Shown here: positions 18,564 through 27,382 of the stretch, piece after piece
Layout: the number at the start of each line of letters is the position of its first letter
How positions within the stretch are numbered: the stretch's first letter is position 1
Assembly (NCBI RefSeq): GCF_008107635.1
Contig: NZ_SDGZ01000013.1
Span: forward strand, 1-64,000
Source: Weissella muntiaci
GTDB lineage: Bacteria > Bacillota > Bacilli > Lactobacillales > Lactobacillaceae
Reading direction: 5' to 3'
DNA: 64,000 bases
Notes under the pieces: generated by a model
Told to the model about the DNA's origin: nothing
The model's database searches: none
Seen by the model: only the letters and a program-made list of their open reading frames with translations
Position numbers and translations under genes: made by a program

Positions 18564-19202
18564 ATGGCAAGTCGTACAGCCAATAAAATTGTTCGTCGTC
18601 AGCATATTTTAACAACCGCCCTGAAAATCTTTAATACTCAGGGCTTTCAAAACACCAAGATTACTGATATTATCGTTGCCGCAAACATCTCCACTGCAAG
18701 CTTTTATAAATATTTCTCAAATAAACGTAAGCTCTTCCAAGCAATCTTGATCCTAAATATCGAGGCCGAAATTGATCATGCCACCGAACATTTGAACTCC
18801 ATTACGGCCATTCAACCTCAAGATTTACTAACGATTTTTGCTAACCGTACAAATACTGACTCCTTTAGCGAGCTTCTATATCCTGATATCGTTAAAGAGT
18901 TTACCGGCTATGAGCATGATCATACTGTTGCTGATTTTTACCATGCTAAGACCGAACATTTTTGGCGCTTACTAATCCGTAAACTTCGCCAAGGCCATTT
19001 TATTAGACCAAGTCTTTCTGATGAGGCGTTACTGATCTATTTCGATGTTTGGATTTCGTATTTCATGGATGGCAATAAGTTGAACAAAAGTGGTCAACCA
19101 ATCATCGTTGAGTTACTCCCACAAATTACCGAACTTTTTCTTTTTGGCATGGTTAACGTCGATCCTGAACTTCAGAATGTCATTATTGAGCGGTTAAAAT
19201 AA
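18564..19202 (+). CDS. TetR/AcrR family transcriptional regulator
   Basis: The protein has about 212 residues. The N-terminal helix-turn-helix (RRQHILTTALKIFNTQGF then TDIIVAANISTASFYKYFSN) is typical of TetR proteins. The C-terminal ligand domain is unique. It faces the ABC exporter operon, the usual arrangement for a repressor relieved by the exported compound. ATG 18564 is chosen because it begins MASRTANK close to the domain; an in-frame ATG at 18528 sits on a TATACT that may be a -10 box. It is one of the few plus-strand genes here. Confidence 0.85.
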   Translation: MASRTANKIVRRQHILTTALKIFNTQGFQNTKITDIIVAANISTASFYKYFSNKRKLFQAILILNIEAEIDHATEHLNSITAIQPQDLLTIFANRTNTDSFSELLYPDIVKEFTGYEHDHTVADFYHAKTEHFWRLLIRKLRQGHFIRPSLSDEALLIYFDVWISYFMDGNKLNKSGQPIIVELLPQITELFLFGMVNVDPELQNVIIERLK

Positions 19203-19344
19203 TCACCCTGCAAGGTCTCATCCAAATTTTCTCACTTAAAATCCAGCTACTTCGAGCACTTTTAATATTTCCATGCTATCAACTACTTTAATAAACGTAT
19301 GAAATATACCCTTCGCCTATTTTGGGTAATATTGGAAATCGCTA

Positions 19345-19378
19345 AAAAAGAGACATCACATTTGTGATGTCTCTTTTT
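19345..19378. terminator. Bidirectional terminator between tetR and argS
   Basis: AAAAAGAGACATCACA pairs with TGTGATGTCTCTTTTT. A-tract and T-tract flank the stem on either side, so it can end both the plus-strand tetR and minus-strand argS transcripts. Confidence 0.88.
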
Positions 19379-19384
19379 AAAATC

Positions 19385-21070
19385 TTACATTTCCTTTGGT
19401 GCTTTAACTCCAAGGATATCCAAAGCATTTGTCAAAACTTGTGACACAGATTGAACCAAAGCCAAACGAGCATTTAGCTGAGCATCCTCTGTCAAAATCT
19501 TTGAATTACCATAGTACTTGTTAAATGCACGTGACAAAGTCAAAGCATACTTAGCAATTACAGAAGGTTCACGATCACGCCAAGCGCGCCGAACAACTTC
19601 ACCGTAATCAGCTAACAGCTTTTCAGTTTCCCAAACACCTTCGTCGTCGATACTTAGATTAGTCAAATCAAGTTCAGGCATCCCTGCCTTACGCAAGATT
19701 GATTGCGCACGAGCGTTTGTATATTGCACGTATGGACCAGTATCACCTTCAAAGCGGACAACGTCTTCCAAATTAAAGTCGAAACTACCATTACGTTCAT
19801 TCATCAAATCATGGAATACAACCGCTCCAGTACCTACTTCATGCGCAACAACGTCACGATTTGGTAATTCTGGGTTCTTTTCCTCGATTTGCTTAGCCGC
19901 TAGACTGATCGAATCATTTAGAACATCCTTCAACAAGATAATCCGTCCTGAACGGGTCGATAACTTCTTACCACCAACTGTAATCAAGCCAAATGGAATA
20001 TGTTCAATATCATCTGACCAGGCAAAGCCGGCCTCTTTAAGAACGGCCTTGAGTTGCATGAAATGATTTCGTTGTTCTCCACCAACCACGTACAATGACT
20101 TAACAAAGTCATAATTACGCTTACGGAAGAGTGCCGCCGCCAAATCACGTGTGATATACAAAGTTGCTCCATCTGTTCGTTGGATCATCGCAACATTTAG
20201 ATTGTATTTCTCCAAATCAACAACCATGGCACCCTTTGATTCATGCAAAAGATCCTTCTCAGTCAAGATGTCCACAATTTCGTCCATCTTGTCGTTATAG
20301 AATGCTTCACCTGCAAATGAATCAAACTTGATATCAAGCATATCGTAGATTTCCATGAATTCCTTCAAAGATTCTTCGCGGAACCATGACCACAACTCAC
20401 GTGCTTCTGGATCGCCATCTTCAAGCTTCTTAAACCAAGCGCGTCCTTCATCGTCTAATTCAGGATTTTCTTTAGCTTCTTCGTGGAAGCGGACGTAATA
20501 TTTCACCAATGTATTGATTGGATCGTTAGTAACTTCCTCTTTTGAACCCCAACGCTTATACGCAGACATCAACTTACCAAATTGGGTTCCCCAATCACCC
20601 AAGTGATTGATTTTTACCGGTTGGTAACCATTGGCGCTGGCAATGTTGGCAATTGAGTTACCAATCACTGTTGAACGCAAATGTCCCATCGACATTGGCT
20701 TGGCAATGTTTGGTGATGACATATCAATTGTAATGTGACCAGCCTCACCATCAGCGTTGCTACCATATGCATTATTTGACAAAACATTATGCAAAACGTC
20801 AGCACCAAAATCAGCTTGATTCAAAAAGAAGTTAACGTATGGTCCTGCTGCTTGGACACTTTTGAAATTAGTTTGGTCAATTTGCGTTGCCAATTCAGCC
20901 GCGATTTGCTGTGGTGCCATGCGCTTTACTTTTGCTAACACAAAAGTTGGAAAGGCAAAATCACCCATACTTGAATCTTTTGGCACTTCAATTTTAGCCA
21001 AAATATCAGCTACGGCAAGGTCCGGAACTGCAACGGCAATGGCATCAGCAACGATCTGCTTATAATCCAT
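19385..21070 (-). CDS. argS: Arginine--tRNA ligase
   Basis: This 561-residue class I synthetase charges tRNA-Arg. The N-terminal tRNA-recognition domain is followed by the HIGH-equivalent in SPNIAKPMSMGHLRST (about residues 119-134). The KMSKS-equivalent region is GGKKLSTRSGRI, near residue 370. The C-terminal anticodon-binding helical domain ends MGVKAPKEM-like at ILGVKAPKEM. The gene starts 2 bases after the DUF2187 gene and shares its operon. A strong bidirectional terminator follows. Confidence 0.96.
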   Translation of the reverse strand: MDYKQIVADAIAVAVPDLAVADILAKIEVPKDSSMGDFAFPTFVLAKVKRMAPQQIAAELATQIDQTNFKSVQAAGPYVNFFLNQADFGADVLHNVLSNNAYGSNADGEAGHITIDMSSPNIAKPMSMGHLRSTVIGNSIANIASANGYQPVKINHLGDWGTQFGKLMSAYKRWGSKEEVTNDPINTLVKYYVRFHEEAKENPELDDEGRAWFKKLEDGDPEARELWSWFREESLKEFMEIYDMLDIKFDSFAGEAFYNDKMDEIVDILTEKDLLHESKGAMVVDLEKYNLNVAMIQRTDGATLYITRDLAAALFRKRNYDFVKSLYVVGGEQRNHFMQLKAVLKEAGFAWSDDIEHIPFGLITVGGKKLSTRSGRIILLKDVLNDSISLAAKQIEEKNPELPNRDVVAHEVGTGAVVFHDLMNERNGSFDFNLEDVVRFEGDTGPYVQYTNARAQSILRKAGMPELDLTNLSIDDEGVWETEKLLADYGEVVRRAWRDREPSVIAKYALTLSRAFNKYYGNSKILTEDAQLNARLALVQSVSQVLTNALDILGVKAPKEM

Positions 21071-21072
21071 AA

Positions 21073-21414
21073 TTAATCTTCTTCCTTTTCATCTTCTTCG
21101 TCTTCATCTTCTTCAACCAAGTCGGCTGGCATTTCGTCGTCTTCGTCTTCATCATCCAAGCTAGGACGAGGTGCTGGATTGTCAGTCTTAATTAAGATCT
21201 TTGTCTCCGACATACGGACAACTGCACGATGATTATATTCATTAACAGTTGCGGTGTCCTCTGGATCAAATTCTGTAATGTTTACCAACAAAGAATGCTC
21301 ATAAATTCGTTCAACAATCCCTTTAAAGTCATGTTCGAAGTTTGCGAACTTCTTTCCTGCAACGAAGTCTCCTAGATCAAATTCAGACATATTTTCAACA
21401 GGTTCTTTAGCCAT
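21073..21414 (-). CDS. DUF2187 (KOW-like) protein with acidic tail
   Basis: The protein has about 113 residues. Residues 15-75 (GDFVAGKKFANF, FKGIVERIYEHSLLVNI, HRAVVRMSETKILI) match the small beta-barrel pattern of the YkvS/DUF2187 family, whose function is unknown. The last 35 residues are almost all Asp and Glu, an unusual extension. ATG 21414 is chosen, with AAGGGAG ten bases upstream; a TTG nine bases earlier overlaps that site. It is cotranscribed with argS. Confidence 0.7.
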   Translation of the reverse strand: MAKEPVENMSEFDLGDFVAGKKFANFEHDFKGIVERIYEHSLLVNITEFDPEDTATVNEYNHRAVVRMSETKILIKTDNPAPRPSLDDEDEDDEMPADLVEEDEDEEDEKEED

Positions 21415-21550
21415 AATATCCAAGCTCCCTTATCACATTTAATAGCCGAAACTCGGCAAGTTGCTATATTATAGCAAAATTATCATAATCTTTCATCATT
21501 TTTCAGGCGTTTGGATATTTTATTCATTATAACACACGTTTTATGAATTT

Positions 21551-23104
21551 TTATGCATTTTCCAATAATCTTTGGGCGATTGCCAAATCATTTTCATAAG
21601 GGGTGTCTACACCGTTAATTTTCTGATATTCATCCATGCCTTTACCAGCCAAAACCGTTACATCAGTTGGGCCAGCAGCCGCAATCGCTTTTGTAATTGC
21701 CGTAACTCGATCCATTTCACGAATTATTTTGAGCTTTGGATTAGTTAATTCAAGTTGAATCTCATCAGCAATGACTGCCGGGTCTTCGAACTGCGGATCA
21801 TCCGCTGTTAGATAAACCACGTCAGCAGCTTGGTTCACTGCCTTACCAATTCCAGGTCGCCGTGATACGCCTTTATTCCCCGTCGCGCCAACCACAATTT
21901 GTACCTGGCCTTCGTGACTATTTGCTTTAGCAAAATTGAGCAAAGCCGCAATTGAAGCGTAATTATGTGCGTAATCAACGTAAACCGTCCCATGCGTCTT
22001 AGAAGTCAATACCTCCATTCGTCCTGGAACCTTGACCGTTAGCAAAGCTTCCTTCATCGCGCTTGAATCAGTTCCCAAAATTCGGGTTGCCATCATTGCA
22101 GCAACGGCGTTTCCCTGATTAAAGTCTCCTGGTATGTCAAGTTCATATTCACCAGCAATTCCTAACCGACGTGCTTGCTGATTATTCTCAAAGACAGCAA
22201 AGGTTGAACGACGAAGGTCAGCTGAGACTGTCTGGTAAGCTAAGTCAGCCTGATTACCATCCTCATCCTCACGAGCGTATAACCAAATCGCATCTCGTGA
22301 ATGATCGAGTTCTGCCCGCTCAATTAGTTCGACAAAGTGGTCTGAATCAGCGTTGATAATAACCTGGTCAGAATGATCTAATAACTGCATTTTGCATTCC
22401 AAATAATCGGCGAAGGTTGGATGTTCATTTTCACCCACATGATCAGGACTGATATTTAGAAAAATCCCCACATCAAAACGCAATCCGAAAACGCGCTCCA
22501 TCTTATATGCTTGTGAGGAAACCTCCATCACCATTGCCTGCATTCCGTTATTAACCGCTTCACGCATCCAAGCAAATAAATCAAGTGACTCAGGCGTCGT
22601 TAAATGCGCTCGGTAATGATTTTCAGGTTCATTACCAGTAATGACTTCCAAGGTCGAAGACAGTGCAACATGATCATTGGTTGCCAGCTTCAACATCTCG
22701 TAAGCCATGTAAGTCGTTGATGTTTTTCCCTTGGTTCCAGTAATTCCAATCAACTTTAATTGATCTTGTGGATAGTCATAGAATGCCATTGCCAAAATTG
22801 ACATTGCCGCTGGAACATCCTTAACAACCCAAACTGGTAAATCTGTACTCAAATCAAAATCAGTTGGTACCACCAATGCACTCAATCCGCGTTCAAGCGC
22901 ATCCGCTAAGTATGCCGCCTTAAAACGTCCTTTGATAAACAAGAGGCTATTTTCAGTCACTTTTTGTGAATTGTACGCCAGCCCTTCTAGCTGACCGTCA
23001 TAATCGGGCGCACTAATTAATAAATCTTGCTCCGCTAATAGTTGATTAATTTGTTCTGCTGATAAAGTCAAATTTGGTGCCCCCAATTTTCTATATTTTC
23101 TCAT
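21551..23104 (-). CDS. murE: UDP-N-acetylmuramyl tripeptide synthetase MurE (probably lysine-adding)
   Basis: The protein has about 517 residues. The ATP loop is GITGTKGKTSTTY near residue 108, the Mur ligase motif is EVSSQAYKMERV near 195, and the carbamylated lysine lies in LECKMQLL. In place of the DNPR of diaminopimelate enzymes it has DDPQFED, which fits L-lysine addition to UDP-MurNAc-L-Ala-D-Glu in the cytoplasm. Its ATG overlaps the end of folC by 14 bases, so the two are coupled. Confidence 0.9.
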   Translation of the reverse strand: MRKYRKLGAPNLTLSAEQINQLLAEQDLLISAPDYDGQLEGLAYNSQKVTENSLLFIKGRFKAAYLADALERGLSALVVPTDFDLSTDLPVWVVKDVPAAMSILAMAFYDYPQDQLKLIGITGTKGKTSTTYMAYEMLKLATNDHVALSSTLEVITGNEPENHYRAHLTTPESLDLFAWMREAVNNGMQAMVMEVSSQAYKMERVFGLRFDVGIFLNISPDHVGENEHPTFADYLECKMQLLDHSDQVIINADSDHFVELIERAELDHSRDAIWLYAREDEDGNQADLAYQTVSADLRRSTFAVFENNQQARRLGIAGEYELDIPGDFNQGNAVAAMMATRILGTDSSAMKEALLTVKVPGRMEVLTSKTHGTVYVDYAHNYASIAALLNFAKANSHEGQVQIVVGATGNKGVSRRPGIGKAVNQAADVVYLTADDPQFEDPAVIADEIQLELTNPKLKIIREMDRVTAITKAIAAAGPTDVTVLAGKGMDEYQKINGVDTPYENDLAIAQRLLENA

Positions 23105-24407
23105 CACTCTGAATTGCGCGAAGTGTAAAGAACGAGCCAGTCACAATAATCATAGCTTGTGATGATTCACGAACACGGCGTGCTAATTGAATTGCCGCAC
23201 TTGGATCGTCAGCAATTTCAACATCAACGGTGCTACTACTCATCATCACAATCCGTGCTGCCAAAGTATCTGCCGAAATTACATGCTTATAAGCCGGCGC
23301 ATCCGGCGTAACTGCAATGATCGTACCGACATTTGGCAATAATTCATCCAAGATTTCTTGCGTATTCGAATTCTCAAGCAATCCCAGAATAACGGTCGGT
23401 TTAAATTGCATGTGCCATGCCCGAATTGAAGCAACAAGTGCTCGAATTCCATCCGGATTATGTGCTCCGTCATACAAGATATTCCGCACATTATCATATT
23501 CCATCCGACCTGGAATCTTAACATCTGCCAACCCTTGACGAACTGCGTCATCAGAGATCATACAATCTAAGTCCCGCAACACACCGATGATCTGCATTAC
23601 TGTACTCAAATTATGAACTTGATATGCCCCTGTTAAACCTAGATGGACATTTTCCAACGCGTCAATATTGATGTCCAAACCATCTGGGCTTCCTGATAAC
23701 AAGACAATCTTTGGTCGCGGACGGGTATTCCAACGTGCACCAGCGGCCTCTGTTTTGGCCTGGAGAACCTTGGCAACCTCAACGGATTGACCAGGATAGT
23801 TCACGACCACTGCACCAGCCTTAATTCCTTCGGCCTTTTCATTTGCGATTGCCAGGAGTGTATTCTCATTTTCTTCTAAATCATCTTCATTAATTTTGGT
23901 AATTGCGATCACTAAGGGGCTTGTAACCATATTCGTTGCATCATTGATGCCACCACGGCCCGCCTCTAAGATCACAAAATCGGTCCCAACTCTAGCAAAA
24001 TGACATAGTGCAATTAAGGTCCACCATTCTTGTCCAGATAGGGTTCCTTGATGGCCGCCGTGTTCTTCGATTACCGTTTCGATATATCTATATAAATGCA
24101 TGAAATCATATTCTGAGATCATGGCATGATTTGTTGCGATCATTTCGCGATCGTCCATGATTGCAGGTGTTGAAAAATGACCAACTGTATACCCAGCAGC
24201 GATCAAAATATCTGCTGTCATGACCCCAGTTGACCCTTTACCATTTGTTCCTGTAATGTGAATAATCCTAGATTTACGATCCGGGTCACCGAGCCAATGT
24301 AAAATTTCCTGTAGCATCGCAATTCGACTGCCACCATCAACATCATCTGGCCACCAATGTTCATCCAATCGTGCTGTAATTTGCTGTAACGTCTCTGCTT
24401 TACCCAT
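23091..24407 (-). CDS. folC: Bifunctional folylpolyglutamate synthase / dihydrofolate synthase
   Basis: The 438-residue Mur-ligase relative adds glutamate to folates. ATP loop HITGTNGKGSTGVM lies near residue 52. FVILEAGRGGINDATN is the family signature region, and LYDGAHNPDGI is the C-terminal glutamate-ligase motif. The start is ATG 24407, with AAGG eight bases upstream; an in-frame GTG nine bases earlier overlaps that site. It precedes murE with an overlap, which pairs two ligases of the same superfamily. Confidence 0.92.
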   Translation of the reverse strand: MGKAETLQQITARLDEHWWPDDVDGGSRIAMLQEILHWLGDPDRKSRIIHITGTNGKGSTGVMTADILIAAGYTVGHFSTPAIMDDREMIATNHAMISEYDFMHLYRYIETVIEEHGGHQGTLSGQEWWTLIALCHFARVGTDFVILEAGRGGINDATNMVTSPLVIAITKINEDDLEENENTLLAIANEKAEGIKAGAVVVNYPGQSVEVAKVLQAKTEAAGARWNTRPRPKIVLLSGSPDGLDINIDALENVHLGLTGAYQVHNLSTVMQIIGVLRDLDCMISDDAVRQGLADVKIPGRMEYDNVRNILYDGAHNPDGIRALVASIRAWHMQFKPTVILGLLENSNTQEILDELLPNVGTIIAVTPDAPAYKHVISADTLAARIVMMSSSTVDVEIADDPSAAIQLARRVRESSQAMIIVTGSFFTLRAIQSDEKI

Positions 24408-24568
24408 AACATACACCTTAGTTTAAAAGATTATTCCCACAACTATATCGATAGTTCCAATTTCTAATTTTAGCATAAAACTAGACTGGTCTTACTATAA
24501 ATAATCATACCACGGACCACGTTTTAAAAGGTTTTTTAACTCGCTACGCTAACCGGACGCTTCTTTTC

Positions 24569-24611
24569 AAAAAAAGCCGGGCAAAGATTTCAAATCATCC
24601 CTGCCCAGCGC
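24569..24611 (-). terminator. Terminator of the dlt operon
   Basis: On the minus strand GCTGGGCAGGGAT pairs with ATCTTTGCCCGGC around GATTTGA, followed by seven T. It lies just after the dltD stop. Confidence 0.85.
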
Positions 24612-24617
24612 AATTAT

Positions 24618-25904
24618 TTATTTTTGTGTAACTCGTTGATTTTGCCAAGTCTTCGACAAAAACTTTTTATTATCAATCTTGTAGGTCGGTTGCTGATTTG
24701 GTTGATTTGCAAAGTCAACCATCGACTTATCAAATGCTACCCAACCACGCGCACCAAAATGAATTGTATCTTGCATGAAATACGACTCGCTAGACCGATC
24801 TGTGAAATCAACAATATCGTTGAAGCCCTGTGAACGTAACTGATATTTAATCTTGCTACTAAAATTAGTCATTGCCGACATCGGCAAGCCAGTATAACGA
24901 TACCATTTATCGTTCACAGCAGGAATCACAAACTCGACTTGATCATGATTCTTAGCAAATTCATTCAAAACATACTGAAAATCCGAAAACTCTGGACTTT
25001 GATCATAATGATACTTCGTTTGATAGTTTTGCATTGACCGCCAATGTTGCTTAAATTTTTGGTTCCAAACGCTATTCAAGACTTGAAAACGATTATTCGT
25101 CGAGCGCCCGGCCTCGTATTTATAGGCATCCTGATCCAATTGCTGATAATCAAGCTTCTTTGGCAACTGCTGACTATCCTGTTCGAGTTTACCTAGCATA
25201 CCCGTATCAGGCGCTTGCAGATTTGCAACGCCCGAGAAAAGATAATCTTCTCGAACCCACAATGATGATAACAACTCGATCTTGGTCAAGGTTGTTGGAG
25301 CTACCGCCTTACCATCAGCCAAATCACTAAGGGCATCATTTAACGTCGTATTGGTCGTGTCAGTATTAAGACCCAAAAGACGTTTGGCAATGCTCTGTGT
25401 TAACGGATCTTTAGGATCAGCCTTTTCGATCCAGGTATAGAATGCACCATGCGAAGTGAATTGATCCATTTGTCCAGATTGCACTCCCTGTCGACCAAAC
25501 CATTGCGGGCTGATGATAAAGATAATCTTGCGATTCTTCATTTGCTTAGCAACTGAATCGATATAGAAGAATTGTGGTAACGATTGTGTCCCAGCTTGTC
25601 CAATTAAATATGGCGTATAACCATTAACATTATATTTCATCGCAAAAGAACTGGGATGATACGGACTAATCTTTTCAAGCTCCGACGATCCGATGATTGG
25701 TAGAAATTTTTTATTTGCCAACGCCTGTGAGCGCATCGCATAACCAATATATTGCGTACGGTTAAGCGGGTTTGCAGCCATCGCCTTCTGCTCAGCCTGC
25801 GAATATAACTTGCCGAAGTTGAAGGGTGCAAACAAAATTATCGCAACAATCACAAATGCCGATAATAACGGCCCCAACGCCATTATAATACTATGCTTTT
25901 TCAT
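24618..25904 (-). CDS. dltD: D-alanyl-lipoteichoic acid biosynthesis protein DltD
   Basis: The protein has about 428 residues. A single N-terminal membrane anchor (residues 8-30) is followed by an extracellular SGNH-like esterase domain. It shows the family's GSSELEKISPYHPSSFA near residue 68, and the C-terminal FMQDTIHFGARGWVAFDK with the catalytic Asp-x-x-His (DTIH). DltD completes transfer of D-alanine to teichoic acids outside the cell. I chose ATG 25904 (MKKHSIIMA), which has AGGAAAAGG upstream and overlaps dltC by 14 bases. Confidence 0.92.
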   Translation of the reverse strand: MKKHSIIMALGPLLSAFVIVAIILFAPFNFGKLYSQAEQKAMAANPLNRTQYIGYAMRSQALANKKFLPIIGSSELEKISPYHPSSFAMKYNVNGYTPYLIGQAGTQSLPQFFYIDSVAKQMKNRKIIFIISPQWFGRQGVQSGQMDQFTSHGAFYTWIEKADPKDPLTQSIAKRLLGLNTDTTNTTLNDALSDLADGKAVAPTTLTKIELLSSLWVREDYLFSGVANLQAPDTGMLGKLEQDSQQLPKKLDYQQLDQDAYKYEAGRSTNNRFQVLNSVWNQKFKQHWRSMQNYQTKYHYDQSPEFSDFQYVLNEFAKNHDQVEFVIPAVNDKWYRYTGLPMSAMTNFSSKIKYQLRSQGFNDIVDFTDRSSESYFMQDTIHFGARGWVAFDKSMVDFANQPNQQPTYKIDNKKFLSKTWQNQRVTQK

Positions 25905-26133
25905 TGACCTTTTCCTGAATTCGATCGGCAATCTTATTCGCAGTATTCCACTCATCACGTTCCATCTCTGAAGGTGGCAAAGATACCTTAAAACGGTCTT
26001 CTAATTCAACAATCAAGGCGATGGCTGTTAAAGAATCCAAGAGCGTCTCCTCAAATAGGTCCGCATCTAAATCATCCCTAAATTCATCTGTCTCGATAAC
26101 TTCCTCTAAAACGTCAAATACTTCATTTCTCAT
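25891..26133 (-). CDS. dltC: D-alanine carrier protein DltC
   Basis: The 80-residue acyl-carrier-like protein has the phosphopantetheine serine in LLDSLTAIALIVELED. It carries D-alanine as a thioester from DltA to the DltB membrane step. ATG 26133 has AGGAG eight bases upstream. It lies between dltB and dltD. Confidence 0.95.
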   Translation of the reverse strand: MRNEVFDVLEEVIETDEFRDDLDADLFEETLLDSLTAIALIVELEDRFKVSLPPSEMERDEWNTANKIADRIQEKVNEKA

Positions 26134-26160
26134 AATACACACTCCTGTAAAAATTTAAAT

Positions 26161-27378
26161 TTAAAAGTTCGGTAAGGGGTTCGATGGATTAATGCTATGC
26201 AAGATTGCAAAATTTGGAATCCCTGAAAAAATCAGAAAACCAATGAAAACAGCGTTGAAGGTAAGCGCTATACTCAAACCTTTTGTAAGCCAATTATCAG
26301 CAATTTTAAGATGGTGTCGCCGCTTGTATCGTAGCCACGCATCATAACTGACCATCAGTACCGCATGGTATAGTCCATAAACAATGTAGTACCACGTCAG
26401 CCCATGCCAAAGTCCCATTAGCCCAAATAGTGCAAAGTAAGACACATTGGAGATTAAAATTCGGTTCTTTGACCAACGTTTAACCATAATTGTTTTAACC
26501 AATCGCATATAGACAAAATCACGGAACCAAAAACTCAAAGTGATGTGCCAACGATTCCAAAAATCCTTAATATTTTTCGCAGCAAATGGACGAACGAAAT
26601 TTATTGGAATATCGTAGCCCATAATATTGGAGACTCCAATCGCAAACAACGAATATCCCGCAAAATCGAAGAAAAGATATAAGCCATAACTATACATGGC
26701 CTCAACCATCGTAAGAAAATTAGGATTAACAGTGGCCGTAATTGCTACGTTATGCAAAATGTAGGTTACAATCAAATGTCCAATAATAAATTTATATAAA
26801 AATCCTAAAAAGATCTGAAAAATTCCATGGCCAAGTAAGGTCGGATAATTTTCAACTGTCCGATTCTGATATTCTTTTTCAAAACGTCGATAACGATCGA
26901 TTGGCCCTGACGAAATCGTCGGTAGAAAATACAAGAAATAGATGAACTGGCGAAGCGGTACCTGGTGAATTAAATCATCACGTAACTCGATGACAACATT
27001 CAACACTTTAAAAGTCAGATATGAGATCCCCAAAAAGCCAATAATTGAATTTGGTCGACTCGGATCAACGGTGGGTGTTACCTTGACGATTACAAGCGGT
27101 AGAATTGCCAATAACACGGTTGCGTAAAAGACCCAGGTGTTATTACTTGCTCGCTTTACTCGATAATACTCGTATGCCTTGACCAAAACCGATTGATACA
27201 CACCGTAACCAAGTAATGCCCATAATGTCACGCTTCCTGAAAAACTCCAGCCTAAGAAAATGATTGTAACAAGGACTTGATACCATAACATTTTCTTACC
27301 CAGACTGATGCTAACGATCAGGGGAATTAACGCCAAGCCTAAAACAATAAAATAAAATGGAGTTGAATATGGTTGCAT
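26161..27378 (-). CDS. dltB: MBOAT-family D-alanyl transfer protein DltB
   Basis: The membrane protein has about 405 residues and some 11 transmembrane segments. It belongs to the MBOAT acyltransferases. The catalytic histidine lies in GLMGLWHGLTWYYIVYG, and FWNRWHITLSFWFRDFVY is the second conserved block. It passes D-alanine from DltC across the membrane. ATG 27378 overlaps no other gene; it lies 4 bases after the dltA stop, with a weak AGG upstream. Confidence 0.95.
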   Translation of the reverse strand: MQPYSTPFYFIVLGLALIPLIVSISLGKKMLWYQVLVTIIFLGWSFSGSVTLWALLGYGVYQSVLVKAYEYYRVKRASNNTWVFYATVLLAILPLVIVKVTPTVDPSRPNSIIGFLGISYLTFKVLNVVIELRDDLIHQVPLRQFIYFLYFLPTISSGPIDRYRRFEKEYQNRTVENYPTLLGHGIFQIFLGFLYKFIIGHLIVTYILHNVAITATVNPNFLTMVEAMYSYGLYLFFDFAGYSLFAIGVSNIMGYDIPINFVRPFAAKNIKDFWNRWHITLSFWFRDFVYMRLVKTIMVKRWSKNRILISNVSYFALFGLMGLWHGLTWYYIVYGLYHAVLMVSYDAWLRYKRRHHLKIADNWLTKGLSIALTFNAVFIGFLIFSGIPNFAILHSINPSNPLPNF

Positions 27379-27382
27379 AAGA

